Origin: Lingula anatina
Taxonomy: Eukaryota; Brachiopoda; Lingulata; Lingulida; Lingulidae
DNA length: 62,000 nucleotides
Direction: 5' to 3'
Assembly: GCF_001039355.2 (NCBI RefSeq)
Contig: NW_019776068.1
Coordinates: 336,072-398,071 of the forward strand
Shown here: positions 22,781 to 34,507 of the stretch, one piece after another
How positions within the stretch are numbered: position 1 is the stretch's first letter
Layout of the letters: the number at the start of each line of letters is the position of its first letter
The notes under the pieces: model-generated
What the model was told of the DNA's origin: nothing
The model's input: the letters and a program-made list of their open reading frames with translations, nothing else
Databases searched by the model: none
Made by a program: the position numbers and the translations under genes

Positions 22781-25746
22781 CGCCCTAAAACATTAATGTA
22801 ATTCAGGATGCATACAAACTACCTGCATCAGGAGAACCTGGAACAATTTTTGCATTTTTTGTTTGATCCATCTGTCGAGCTGTTTACATTTGCACTGATA
22901 CTCGTATATATCTGTCACCACAGTTTAGTACTTTAATTGATGTTAAGATGCTCAAATACACATTTCCTTTCTTTAAGTTGTCTGAATGAACTCATCTGTA
23001 GGTCTATGGATGCAGAAGTAAATAAATACATGATACAAACGTTATTTTTTGGTGATTATCAACACTTGCGTTTTGTTGTAAATAATAGGGAAGGGTAAAT
23101 AATAACTTCTTTGGAAAACCCTAGAGGAATGGGTGTTTCCAAAGGCAAAATGGGCCAGAGAGTCCATTTCTAATGAGAAATTTGAGCTATGAGCATTATT
23201 TAGATCAATAAAAAACACCATTTTTGGATTGCATACAAAGTATGTGTAACAAATGTAGAAACAAGCAGTATGTACTGTATATACCCCAGTACCTGTATGG
23301 AATATGGTTGGCTGAATCTCCTAATTTTTTATTAACAGGTATTTGCTTTGGCAGAAATGGATGCTTAACAGATGGGACAACTTTTTTCACAACAACCATC
23401 TAGGTTGATAAAATCACCATTTTCAAAATCACTGACAAAATGCCCTAACAAGTGTTTCATCATCAGCAATTAAATGGCCCATACTTTGTACTGTTCCTTT
23501 TCATATGTTCATATTTAGGGTTGTAAGAAATATTTTTTTATGTTACATTTGAAATGGGAGTTTGGTCACCTTGTGTGTTGGTAGTACATTGTCAAGCTTG
23601 ATGGAAAAGCCAAAATCTCAGTCAAAGCAAGGAGTGATGAGATCTTAAGTTTAGTTGGATGTGAATTGTAGGGAACAATTAGAATTATCCTCACCTCAAG
23701 CAACCAGAGGGAGATTATCTTAAGATCATGAAAAATAATGGATGATATATCTTGGTTCTTCATGTATGCAGACAGGAAACACTCATTGTCATAAACTGAG
23801 ACCAGCAAAGAAGTTGCCATTGCAATATCTAATGTCTGCATGTCCAAGAATATCTTTCCCCTCTTTGAGTAGAACATTTCCAACTGTATAATGTTGTATA
23901 ATAATAAATTGAAGGAACTAATGAAGCTGTGTTGCAGTGTGAAATACATGGATGGAGAAAGGATGGAGAAAGGATGGATGGTACATGTATACTGTATGTA
24001 TAGGATCTAGTTCAATCTAAACATGACAAAGAATGTTGATGATATAACTAAGTTACATACTTAGCAGTTTTCTTTGTCATATTGGGGTAATGTATTAAAA
24101 CATTGTACTTATGATGTGGCTTTGATCATAAATATTCTTTGTCAAGTTTATATTGAACTCCTTCACCTTTATATATCATCATATATGATCTGCCACATTT
24201 AATTCTTGCACTTCACAGACAGGTACTGCTTTGCTTGTTCCCTGAATATATACTAGTAAATATCCAACATTATTCTGTTGGGCATCTCTTTTCAAAGATA
24301 GAAAAAATTTTCTGAATTAAACATTTGACAAAACATCTTCATTTCACACTCACTTGCATGTCCTCCAAGGCAACAAAATCAAGCAAGGGGTTGGCAGATG
24401 TCTTAGAATTGCTATTTTACCAAGTATCTGTAGGGCTGTGCAATATTTGGAACAGTTATTATTAAACATAAATATAATTGAAATTTATAGTTTTATTATA
24501 AGAACATAGTTTCTGGTGCTGACTTATCATTCAAAAGAGGTATTGAACCCCCCAAATCACATAAGACAAGCAACCGCCTGCATGATAAAGGGGGTAGGGG
24601 TAAATTCTGATGTGTAGGTGAAAACCCTGAGACCAAGGTGACTATTGTTTCATACCAAAAAAAAAAGGCCAATTATCAAGGATTATTTTGATGTATTAAA
24701 AATACTATTCAGATATAGCATATTCAGTGTGACATAAAATATGGGTCTGTCCTAAACGATTATGAGCACAAATGGTCTAATTTTTCGTTATTTTTTTAGC
24801 AATGATGTTGAAACTGGTTTTATCTTGATATTTGTGGATAAAAAATACAAGAATATATTTCTCTAAGCCTTTGGTACATTAAGAAGGGCAAATACCACGA
24901 AGAAAATGCAAAAAATTGCAAAAATTGCAACAAATTATAGTAATTTTCGAATATGGCAAACTTCAGAGGGTTATGTACAGGGGGGTTAAAGTGTGTCAGG
25001 AACCACAGTGGACCTATAGAAAAAAGTGTAATTAGTACTTTTTAAACTTGCATACTAGGTGTAGTATTAATTCAATCAGAGGAAGCAATTGTTTCATAAA
25101 ATTCATACGTGAAAAGCCATGTTGTATAAGTAGCTTTAGATAATACTTCACACCTTGCATTTCAAATTTTTATGTCCTTTGTTTCGAAGCCAGTAATCTG
25201 TTAGAGCTTGATTACACGGAGTTATTAACAGTGACCACCAGGAAGAGAGTGGACTTGGGTATGAAGTAACCAATGAGTTTTTATGTGATTGACAGTTTAA
25301 CTGATAAAGTTTAGTATAAAACCTGTAAACTTAAATCTAAGAGGAAGAGTTATATGAGATGTGAGACTGAATAGAGAGTAAGATGTAGAGAGAGGAGGAG
25401 AGAGAAGTCATACTTGTATCATGTAACTTTTAGTGTAGCAAAATATATTCTGTTGAAGTTACAACATGGAGTCGTTCCATTCTTTTCCGTGTGCAGAATT
25501 TAAGATCAGGAACCTGGGAATCTCTGTAGCAGTACAGGTAGCGTTATCCAAAGATGTGAGCCCATTGTGCCCAAACCTCTAGGGGGTTTTATTATTAAAA
25601 GTAATTTTACGTAATGTGGGAGCCCGGGGTGGTCTAAAGGGGGTTCCCCACAAGGGGTTTAAAAATTCTAAAAAAAAACTGTTATGTCTTTTAAGACCCA
25701 TTACATAATTTCAGGGGGGTAGTACAAAAAGTTGGTATTATCACCT

Positions 25747-25748
<2 letters not shown>

Positions 25749-25810
<62 letters not shown>
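25749..25810. repeat. (AT)n microsatellite
   Basis: About 60 bases of uninterrupted AT repeat. Confidence 0.96.
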
Positions 25811-25813
<3 letters not shown>

Positions 25814-25839
25814 CCCCACCCCTTTTGCAGTGCGTAAAC

Positions 25840-26000
25840 TCGATGCCTGTCATTGCTGATGGAGTTTAAACAAACTAGCCTGGAGGACGCCGGGAAGTAT
25901 CTTGATCAACTGCCACAACACGATCGTTTACTTTTTTGTCACCGGGGATTAGCAAGCAAATCAATTTTATACTAAGGTGTTCCAATTTATAAACCTTACA
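25840..26000. repeat. Duplicated GPCR-flank segment
   Basis: This matches 33565-33725, the segment between the intact receptor 31776-33212 and the pseudogene at 33723-33986. Shared blocks include GTGCGTAAACT / ATGCGTAAACT, CACCGG...TTAGCAA, and TATACTAAG...ATAAACC. It shows that flanking DNA was copied with the receptors. Confidence 0.65.
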
Positions 26001-26139
26001 TAGAACAATAAAACCCCATTAAGGTTTATTAATAAAACACAACACCATTCTCTCTTTGCAAGTGTTGTTTTACCAGCATTAATTATACATTGGAAACATG
26101 ACCAAAGGGGTTTCTGGGCACAAGCTGTGGTTACCTATT
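25994..26139. repeat. 145-bp direct repeat, copy 1
   Basis: Nearly identical to 27331-27476. The segment begins CTTACATAGAACAATAAAAC and includes 'GTGTTGTTTTACCAGCATTA'. Confidence 0.85.
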
Positions 26140-27102
26140 TTTTCAAGATACGGTGCCCTCTATAAATCTCTGACCAAAAATCAAAAGCATTTTTGTTATT
26201 GTTATTCCATTGTAGTTATTTCCTATACATTATATATAAACCCCAAAATGAGACAATAGAAATTATTAAACATTTTTTTCATAGAAAAGAAAATTTAAAT
26301 GCTTTTTTCATTGCATTTCTACTGTTTTTTTAATAAATAGGAGATGCATCCGTTTCAAATTATTGAACGGTTTCCCTAGAAACAGCTTCAATGTTAACCA
26401 GTGAACTGATGAGTGGATGGTTCCACTATACACAATGATTTGATAATTTTAAGGTTTTCTTTGTCATTGATATTTGGTTGCTGTCTTTAACATACATTAT
26501 ATATACAGGTTATGTTTGTTCGATGTTTCACTCGTTATCGCTTTTAATTTTCTCTTGATTACATGTTTGAGACACTACAGTGGCATGTTTTAAACTTTCA
26601 CTTCGCACGGAAAATCACTCAATAGCATTCATGGCAACTTCACTACAAATGCATTAGCTGTCTACAACTACTTTGGTTAAAACGTCAATAACGGTGCATA
26701 TTATGTTCTTACATTTTTTCAACTTTATTTTTCAAAAGAATTGATCAAATATTGCAATTAATAGCAAGATTATGCTTCGTGAGAGACAATTTGAAATAAG
26801 AGCGAATGATGTAATACTTTTAGGACAAATTATGCCTTCATTGATAACCGCTTTCACTGTGAAATATGAATTTCATACCAACAGTTCTTATCCTTAAAAC
26901 AGCTGGTTAGGCCTCTATGATACTGAGCCTTTGTGAGGAAACATCATACCTTAACATTCTACAATATATCATGTTTAAAATGGGCTTACACAAGAATACT
27001 GAGCACAGTATCCTCTTGTTAAAAAATGTTAAAAAGCACAGTGTCCTTAAGCTTGTTAAAAATCGTGTTAAGCAGCAGGTCCTTAACATTATGAGTGTTA
27101 TA
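26140..27102. other. Non-coding part of GPCR array
   Basis: No gene is seen. From about 26905 to 27102 the sequence resembles 31620-31775, the 3' flank of the intact receptor 31776-33212, including a block around AAAATGGG-TTACACAAG. It is therefore the inherited downstream flank of the pseudogene that follows. Confidence 0.6.
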
Positions 27103-27331
27103 TTACATGTGTGTGGAGAAAACATGTTCTGGTGATTCAACATCATCAGTTGTGGAGCAGACAGCGGTAACCTGCGACATACTTAAACTTTGTATGACAC
27201 CCGTACAATCCTTCGTGCTATCGTTATCAAGAGTACTCGTCTGAGTGAGACTGCTCTCGTATCTGACCAATTTGCTCGATTTAAAAACACCTGGACCGAA
27301 ACTTTCGTCATTACTGTCTTCAAATCTGGAG
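27103..27331 (-). pseudogene. GPCR C-terminal pseudogene fragment (relic 2)
   Basis: This open segment encodes only the receptor C-tail (SSRFEDSNDESFGPGVF, ending with the shared VFSTHM and a stop at 27103). It is cut abruptly at 27331, where the 145-bp repeat begins, so all transmembrane segments are missing. The reading frame of the tail is still open, which suggests a recent truncation. Confidence 0.88.
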
Positions 27332-27476
27332 CTTACATAGAACAATAAAACCCCATTAAGTTTTATTAATAAAACATGACATCATTGTCTCTTTTTAAGT
27401 GTTGTTTTACCAGCATTAATTATACATTGCAAACATGATGAAAGGGGTTACTGTATTGGCACAAGCTATGGTTACC
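27331..27476. repeat. 145-bp direct repeat, copy 2
   Basis: Copy of 25994-26139. Its left edge coincides with the truncation point of the adjacent GPCR tail. Confidence 0.85.
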
Positions 27477-30400
27477 TTTTTCGTCAAGAAGCGACGGAAG
27501 ATCCAACAAATAATTGGGTTGTTCCTGTTCTATTGATCTACCAGGAACATAAAAAGTTTCATCAAACTGATCCGGCTGGTAAAATGTACAAAAAAAAAAA
27601 AAAAAAAAAAAATCCTGATGGGTATACGTACATACTAGACTATTAATTTCATAAGTCTACACACTTTTCATTTGTCTGTTGCATTGAAATTGAATAAAAT
27701 AAAATGAGTTGGCGTCTCTATTGTGCATTGCATTAGTCAAATGGAATTAACTGATTTTGCAAATCCTGTGTTAATGTTCTTCTCATTCAAACGATACGAG
27801 CCAATTAGAGAACTACTTATTACTTTCCATATTGCATACCGTACCTTGAGTGACTGTCATTCTTTAAGGTATGCAAGCCAAGGGCCTTGGAGGCCAGTAT
27901 AACTTGGTCACTTTCAGTCTGCCAACTTCAACACACGAATTGGACGCTAACAGAGAATTCTGCGAGGCAAATGTGTCGCGTCCTCAAACTGCTTATCAAG
28001 GATCTTAGCGCGGTAAACAAATTCGTCGAAGCTGAAACATTCGGAAATCAAACTTGAGCGAGGTATTCATATTTACAAAGCCTTCCCTTCGAATCTGATG
28101 AATACCTTCAATGTGCAACAGAAATAAGAGCTTTACAAACATTACAAGCAATCAAACTGTAGTATGCAAATTAATTGTGGTCAAACACATCCCAATATCG
28201 AACTTTATCGAGGTGTTTATATGAAAAAACCTTCATTGCGAACTTAATGAAATTTATATATGTAGAAATGACGCTCTAAGCAGAGGTCCTGGCTGCTTGT
28301 GAGATGACCACTGCCTAACGCGCCTTTTCTACAAGATTTTCCATTTGCAGTCCTGATCGAGTGAGCAATAAGCTTTTGCCACTGTCATCTGAAATGCGTG
28401 GAGACGGAAGACCTACCTGTATGAAGTAAAAGACTTGGAATTGCCAGACGTGTGAAGGCATAAGGATTAATCCGGTGTAGAAATAATTTGATTCCATCTG
28501 GTATCAAATCATCGAGGTCCAGCAAGAATTTATGCATGGGATTGAAGATATTTCTCAGTCGAGTCTAGTAGAGAGGACCATAGCAACACATACAGCCCTG
28601 CTTCCGTATCTATTTGTTCTACTTTTTACAAGTCACGGGGAATCATGGAGGATTAGAGATAAGGATTTCAACGAAGTTTACTCGTGGAAGAATAAAAGAC
28701 CCCTCTTTAACATATATATGAAACCATCATGGTGGTATTAACCAGTTGTAATGAAATACATGTGAACTTATTCATTCAGTGTCGACTACACATAATGTGT
28801 AGAATTCAGGAACACATTATTTGAAAGTATGTTTTCAGTTTATCAAAGCTTCAGTTCTATAACCAGAACAAATTTCACATGTTTAACAGAAAAAATGATG
28901 ACAGATAGCGTAAAAACTGGCCTTAAAACATACAGTATACAAAAAAAAAAAAAAAAAAAAAAAATTAATCACTTCAATTTCAGTCGATCTGGAAATGGCA
29001 ATAATATAATTTGCTGCAAGACATAAGTCAGTGAAGTCGTTTATCCTGATGCGACAGTTGAGACTAAAATGAACAACCATTGTAGCATTTTTACACACTC
29101 TTTTTCGCTTCCTTGTTTCAAGAACCATGCATCCAGAGTTATGGGTGACGGATAGAGGCGGTGGAGTAACTTGGCCCAACAAAAAGCTTTGTGGTCCTAT
29201 TTCATACTCCCTATTCGCACCTGCAGCCGACATAGAAAAATGATGGCTGAAAAGAACGATAAAACCAGAAACAGTTTTGAAAATATTGCGATGAAATTGG
29301 AGACATTTGAGAAAGATGACGTTTTTAATAAATGCTGAAAATTTAACGACTCTTCCTCTCTATAGGCACACCGCTATAGGCACACCGAAAAATTGAAATT
29401 TTAAGTATAAAGTGCCATGGCGGCTTATGTAGCTTCTGACAAGTGCCAGTGTCTGGCAGTAACGGCACCTGTCAATATGTTGTTTACTTGATGATGATAT
29501 TAAAAATGCTTCACGAAGCGAAATTTAAATTTTACAGCTTGTATACTTTTGAAGTTATTGAACCTTGAAATATGTAACAGACTTTAAATAAGTTCGAAAT
29601 TACCATTCTTTGTCTTCATATTTTCTAAATGTTTGTAACAGTAAATTGCATTTTTTACATGTCACAGTTTATTTCATCTTTTATCGTTTATTACAGTCCA
29701 GACTGTTAGCTTTGCAGCGTCCACAATGCCGGAGAAAACCTTTGGGTCTGCTAGCGTATTTAGTGTTATAAATTGTATATCTTCTCTGAAATAAAGAAAC
29801 ACCACTACTAACTACTAACGTTTTTCTTTCCAGTCCCCCGATAATCATGGAGGCGTGAAGCAATAGTCGACAACCTACCTGTATTCCATTAAACATTTGT
29901 TTCCTCTGAATAGCAAATGCGACTGGGTGAGTGTGCAACCATGTGAACAGTCTAGAAACTATTGAAAGCTTATTGTTCGTCCCAACGGTGGCGGCGAGCT
30001 TGTGAATTTTTAATTGGGCAGACTTTGGGAGATCACAAAGCAATCTGTCAAATGTGCAAAAAGTGTGTGGGAGATGCATACATAATGAAAATATATAAGA
30101 AAGCAAAGTTTTCCAACAGTTTTTGCATTTATGTGCACCTTCGGGGCGGGTGGTAAACACGCATCCCTAATGTTTCCAAAACCGGTCAAATGTACGACTT
30201 CACCTAACAATTTTAACGTGATCGCAAGCTCCCTTTTTTGCGAGGTTCTGTAAAGTTTTGTCTTTGAAACTATGACTTCAATATCGGTCTTCACGAAACA
30301 CGGACCTTAACACTTCCTTGGCAAATGCTTGTTTATTTTTGCCACAAAATGTACATACAGGGTCTCATTTTCGTTTTAAACTGTATATCGGTATCCTGAT

Positions 30401-31226
30401 TTCTAGTTTGTGGAATAGTTAAAGCTATTAACGCGCAGCCATTCTCATTTACTTATTTGATCGACGTAAAGACATTTGTTTACACATTCTTGGTGGAGGT
30501 ATGTGATCTCTGAGTGCATTTCTAGTTACTATTATTTTAAAAAAATTAAAATACTATTTTATTGTTGTTATTTAAGGCATATTTTCCTTACTGAAACGGT
30601 ATATTATGGATAAACATTCTTAGCGTTGCTTTGAACGACTTTCAAGAAGCTGATGGATTTAATATCTTGAGTAAAGAATGACTCTTTTATGTTTTAGTGA
30701 CCAATTTCCAAAGTTGTTTGGGCTACTTTTATCGCTCTCTTTTAGTGAATGAACAAACCAACTTTTAGTTACAAAAGTAGACATATTCTTATTATTACCA
30801 TTGCCATGTGACAATTGCTTATTATTACTTCTTCACAAAGTGAGCAAAATCAACAGAGCACTAAATAAAAGATGGATAAATGCACCATGGAATACACCAA
30901 CGTCATTTCCAGAAATCAGATTGTTCTAACATTTTACAAGATGTGACGCTTACATTTGATTACACAAGAGTATTGCGCACAGTATCCTCAATGTAAAAGT
31001 AAAGCTACAGCTCCGTAGCACAAATGCGCATTTGCACCCCCACCTTTAATAATTACATATTTCTTTTTAGTTAATTTTAATCGTGTCACTATAATATATA
31101 AGCCTTATCGCATAATTATTTTTTAAATTCCATTACAAAACATACCGGTGACTCCCTTCGCCACATAAGTTTCATGTAATTATTAAACAGAACAAAAAAT
31201 GTCCCTATTTCTGTAGTATTATAAAG
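27477..31226. other. Intergenic DNA of the GPCR array
   Basis: There is no supported gene. Poly(A) runs occur at about 27589-27611 and 28941-28963. Diverged direct copies lie at about 28045-28105 and 28195-28250, sharing CGAGGT-TTCATAT and AATGAA blocks. The minus-strand open frames at 29681-30160 and 30010-30294 have no recognisable domain and overlap each other in different frames. From about 30835 the sequence resembles the 3' flank of the 19617 receptor gene (19330-19610). Confidence 0.5.
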
Positions 31227-31525
31227 AGTGTTATATTACATGTGTATGGAAAACACGGTTTCAGATAGACCAGCATTGTCAGCTGTGGGGCAGTTAGCGG
31301 TAACCTGTGAAACACTTAACCTTTGTACGTCACCCGTAGTATCCTGTGTGGTGGCGTTACGAAGAGCACTTAAATTGTCTTAGTGCTTGTGCATGCAAAT
31401 GCAATACACATGTTGGGTTCAAAAACACCTGGATCAAAACTTTCGTCATTGCTGTTTTCGAATCTGGAGCAAGATTGTTCCTGTGTTTTTGTGATTCGAA
31501 TGACCATGATCCCCCGTGGAATTTA
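31227..31525 (-). pseudogene. GPCR C-terminal pseudogene fragment (relic 3)
   Basis: This matches the C-tail and stop region of the intact receptor at 31776-33212. Shared blocks include the ATTACATGTGTATGG end and the part encoding SSRFEDSNDESFDPG. It stops matching at about 31525, before the transmembrane core. Small insertions and deletions, for example near 31375-31420, break the frame. It lies about 250 bases downstream of the intact gene's stop, in the same orientation. Confidence 0.82.
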
Positions 31526-31775
31526 TTATATATTTCTATGAGTTGCTTACAGAATACTTATTGTGAAATATGAATCTTATACGAACAGTCGACATCCTTT
31601 TTTGTTAAAACAACTGGTTGGGCATACTTGTTACTGTGCCCTTGTGAGGAAACATCATGGTTTAACAAACTACAATGTCATGTTTAAAATGGGATTACAC
31701 AAGGATATTGAGCACAGTATGCTCATGTTAAAAATCCATGTTAAGCACCAGGCCCGTAGCATTATGAGCGTTATA

Positions 31776-33212
31776 TTACATGTGTGTGGATGACACGTTT
31801 TCTAATGTTTCAGCGTCATCAGCTGGGGAGCAGTCAGCGGTAACCTGTGACATATTTAAACTTTGTATGACACCCGTACAATCCTTCGTGTTGGCGTTAT
31901 CAAGACTGCTCCCGTATCTGACCATCTTCCTGGGTTCAAAAACACCTGGATCGAAACTTTCGTCATTGCTGTCTTCGAATCTGGAGCTAGATTGTTCCTG
32001 TGCTATGTGATTCAAATGACCATTATCCCCTGTGTTTGCCGGAATGGCGGTTTTGCGTTGACAGCCAAATCGTCCTAGAACAATTCTTATTGTATCTTTT
32101 AGTTCCTGGCGGTAACGCTGTCCGCTAAGACAATACAGAAAGAAATTTGAGGCATGGTTCAGGTAGAATAATAAAATAAAAATAGAATAGACAACGGTGT
32201 ATGTCGCACGTGCATCAATATCATCAATATCACTTATGTTTACTATTCCTATTTGAATGAAATTCAAACCTGATACCATGGTCAAAAATGCAAAAGTCAC
32301 AAGTAGTAACATTTTGGTTATTTGTCCTTGAGAATGGCTCGGTATATTATTGCAGTGACGAATGTATTTTAGTTTTTTCTCTCTTTTTCGTATTGACCTT
32401 ATGATAAATCCGTTAATAACAGGAAGGCTAAGAAGAGGCACAATCCAGTATAAAGCAAGTGAGATCCATCTGTTGACGTATGCAAAGAAGTATGTCACGC
32501 CGTCAGTATGGTTGACAAGTAAATCCACGCTGTCGTGATAGGTATTCCAGCAAATGTCAAAACCGCAAATAGAAAAGTACACGTCGGCAAAGAAAATATG
32601 ACCGTTAATCGCAATAGCAACACCACTGACAAGTAGAACGGCTATCTTCGCAGTACGAGGGTTGGAATATAGTGACCAACGAAGCGGGTAACGGATTTTC
32701 ATTAATCTCTCTGCACTCATAATCACTAATAAGAGTGCACTTATTTCGGGGGCAGTATAAACTGTAAATAAAGTTAATTTACATACGTAAGGATTAGCCG
32801 ACATGGCGTGACTATCACGTAGTTCGTACTCAGCCCAGAAGACGAATCCGGTGACCAATAAGAACATGTCTGCCACTGCAACTCCAATAAGAAATATGCA
32901 TGTAGTGTTCTTGCGTAAGGAGGGTCTGCTGAGCACACAAATGGCACATGCATTTGCTAGTAATCCCAACACGTACACCACTGGGCGGCCTATCAAACGT
33001 AAGCGAAATGAAAGACAAATCAACCAATTTCCTGTTGCTTGACATAGACGGGCATTTGTCATTGAAAGATCGTACAAAATTTCCGTGCAATTCAGATCTG
33101 TCTCGTTGTTACTAATTCCATACTCTCCATAAGTGTACGTCGTTAGGACTGGAAGATTGGGATTGTCAAGTTCATAAATTTCACTTGTCATTGGGAATGC
33201 TGTCATTATCAC
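31776..33212 (-). CDS. Class A peptide-type GPCR, intronless, paralogue
   Basis: A single-exon 478-residue receptor, close paralogue of 19617-21050. From NCTEILYD through TM7 the two are nearly identical (SAERLMKIRYP, YWIVPLLSLP, NHASNFFLYCLSGQRYRQEL), including the unusual ERL and NFxxY motifs. They differ most in the first 45 residues and in intracellular loop 3 (KKLKYIRHCNN). The N-terminus has NET and NCT glycosylation sites. The C-tail is Ser/Asp-rich and ends in SSTHM. The start at 33212 is the first Met; a Met two codons downstream is an alternative. The duplicated flanks place it in one tandem array with the other receptor. A peptide or chemosensory ligand is possible but not shown by sequence. 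Confidence 0.93.
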   Translation of the reverse strand: MIMTAFPMTSEIYELDNPNLPVLTTYTYGEYGISNNETDLNCTEILYDLSMTNARLCQATGNWLICLSFRLRLIGRPVVYVLGLLANACAICVLSRPSLRKNTTCIFLIGVAVADMFLLVTGFVFWAEYELRDSHAMSANPYVCKLTLFTVYTAPEISALLLVIMSAERLMKIRYPLRWSLYSNPRTAKIAVLLVSGVAIAINGHIFFADVYFSICGFDICWNTYHDSVDLLVNHTDGVTYFFAYVNRWISLALYWIVPLLSLPVINGFIIRSIRKREKKLKYIRHCNNIPSHSQGQITKMLLLVTFAFLTMVSGLNFIQIGIVNISDIDDIDARATYTVVYSIFILLFYLNHASNFFLYCLSGQRYRQELKDTIRIVLGRFGCQRKTAIPANTGDNGHLNHIAQEQSSSRFEDSNDESFDPGVFEPRKMVRYGSSLDNANTKDCTGVIQSLNMSQVTADCSPADDAETLENVSSTHM

Positions 33213-33722
33213 TGGTTATATTTTTGCCGAGTTACACATAACGCTATGATAGTATCTGTTACAGGTACATATACATGTTACATGTATCTGTTACATGCAG
33301 GAACTTCAGAGATTGTCCAGATGACGGCAATTCAAGTTGTGCAGAGATGTACTTCCTATGAAAGTCCATCCGTGCTATATTGTGCTGAGCTGTTGAAATA
33401 GATTATTACCACGACATTTGTCTCTCCTATTGAATGAACTGGGTATAATGGTAATGTGTAGATGCTACGACGTAAATGCTTATATACTGTATGTCTCTTA
33501 AACCCATATATATTTATGCCGGATATATTTATGTTTTGTACATCGAAATATCATTCATTTGCTCCCCTCTATTTGCGATGCGTAAACTTAGTGGCTGGAA
33601 GTTTCAAACCAGCTGAATCAGCTATCACAGCATTATAGTTTATGTTTGGCCACCGGTTGTTAGCAAACCCATAAATTCCATACTAAGTTATTACATTTGA
33701 TAAACCAAGGGTTATTAGGTTT
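33213..33722. other. Receptor leader and duplicated flank
   Basis: This is the upstream leader of the intact receptor, with diverged similarity to 21051-21250. It is followed by the segment homologous to 25840-26000. No gene is seen. Confidence 0.55.
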
Positions 33723-33986
33723 TATTTGTGTAAGGGAGGTCTGTTGAGCACGCAGATGGCACACGCATTCGCTAGTAACCCCATCACGAACACCACTGGG
33801 CGGCCTATTAGACGTAAGCGAAAAGAAAGACAAATCTGTTGCTTCACACAGACGGGCATTTGTCTTTGAAAGATCGTAAAAAATTTTCGTGCAATTAAGA
33901 TCTGTCCCATTATTAGGAAGTGCATATTCTTCATTAGTACAGGTTGTTAGGACTAGACTAGTCATTGGCAATGCTGTCATTATCAA
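33723..33986 (-). pseudogene. GPCR N-terminal pseudogene fragment (relic 4)
   Basis: The segment starts with an intact Met and reads like the paralogue N-terminus (MIMTALPMTS, then NGTDLNCTK, then NARLCEAT). A deletion of the bases encoding the GNWLI region shifts the frame. The following LSFRLRLIGRPVVFV and CVLNRPPL segment is read only in another frame. The copy ends at 33723, shortly after TM1. It is upstream of, and in the same orientation as, the intact gene. Confidence 0.9.
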
Positions 33987-34274
33987 CGAAGTTAAAGACA
34001 GTCTCAGCTCGTTAAACCCTTAAAATAGCACGAAAATGAATTTTCCTGGAAATCTCACCAATTTCCCCATAATGACCAAGGTATATCCTATCCAAAACCG
34101 TTGAGAAAATGAACCTACCTAATACCGTTTTTAAGTTCCATTAAATAATAAAAGACGACTCGTCTTAAATACTCAGCTACCACCTCACAGTACGGCTTCA
34201 GAACGCGCAATTTCTCGCTAAGTCTCGCGGTTTACTATGAATGAAGTACTACGGCTGAGACCCGGATGTTACTA
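33987..34274. other. Upstream region of the orphan exon
   Basis: From about 34150 the base composition becomes richer in CpG, with TTCTCGC and TCTCGCGG motifs. This is consistent with a housekeeping-type promoter for the plus-strand exon at 34296. Confidence 0.45.
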
Positions 34275-34286
34275 TTTGGCGCCAAA
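34275..34286. promoter_or_regulatory. Palindromic E2F-type site TTTGGCGCCAAA
   Basis: A perfect 12-bp palindrome with the E2F/DP consensus in both orientations. It lies 10 bases upstream of the first ATG of the plus-strand exon at 34296, in a CpG-rich stretch. Cell-cycle control is inferred. Confidence 0.6.
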
Positions 34287-34295
34287 ACAGCAAAC

Positions 34296-34507
34296 ATGGC
34301 TCAGACGCGCGTCAAGTCTGAAGAGGAGAGCGACAAAAAGGGACGAAAGAAAATAGCCACTCCAGTTCGAAAGATACGAAAGAAAATTAGAGACAGACGA
34401 AGAAGCACTCAGACTGTGTATGTTGGGAGGGAGGTGGGGTGGTGGAGGACACTTAAAGCTGAGTTAGGACTCACATACGAGGCAATGGCGAAACTACTCC
34501 TCGACAC
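34296..34507 (+). CDS. First coding exon of unidentified basic protein
   Basis: The ATG has a good Kozak context (AAACATGG). The exon ends at a consensus donor (CAC|GTGAGT) after 70 codons plus two bases. The peptide starts with a Lys/Glu/Arg-rich stretch (ESDKKGRKKIATPVRKIRKK) and ends with WWRTLKAELGLTYEAMAKLL. That Trp...Leu...amphipathic-helix pattern resembles short N-terminal helices of some invertebrate zinc-finger proteins, an uncertain comparison. The continuation was not found. It may lie in the N gap at 34987-35179 or be lost. An in-frame upstream ATG at 34266 exists but overlaps the E2F site. I do not recognise the gene. Confidence 0.5.

Larger units (their letters stand above)
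21051..25839. other. Intergenic DNA with MITEs and AT tract
   Basis: I find no supported gene. The first 200 bases are the receptor leader, shared with the relic at 16555-17085. A palindromic element lies at 22577-22780. Two inverted 17-bp blocks (22213-22229 and 24972-24988) may mark the ends of a 2.8-kb unit. A purine-rich stretch is at about 25360-25410, and an AT microsatellite at 25749-25810. The 127-codon minus-strand open frame at 23566-23949 has no recognisable motif. Confidence 0.5.

Noticed and set aside
23566-23949. 127-codon minus-strand open frame
   Set aside because: No recognisable domain, no splice context, AT-driven composition (Ile/Leu/Phe/Ser-rich). The length is plausible by chance in this region.
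25040-25540. Possible solo LTR (TATA-like AGTATAAAAC near 25310, purine-rich tract, TGT...ACA ends)
   Set aside because: No second LTR, no convincing primer-binding site and no target duplication could be found by eye.
29681-30294. 159- and 94-codon minus-strand open frames
   Set aside because: They overlap each other in different frames, show no motif or homology I can name, and lie in repeat-derived DNA of the GPCR array.
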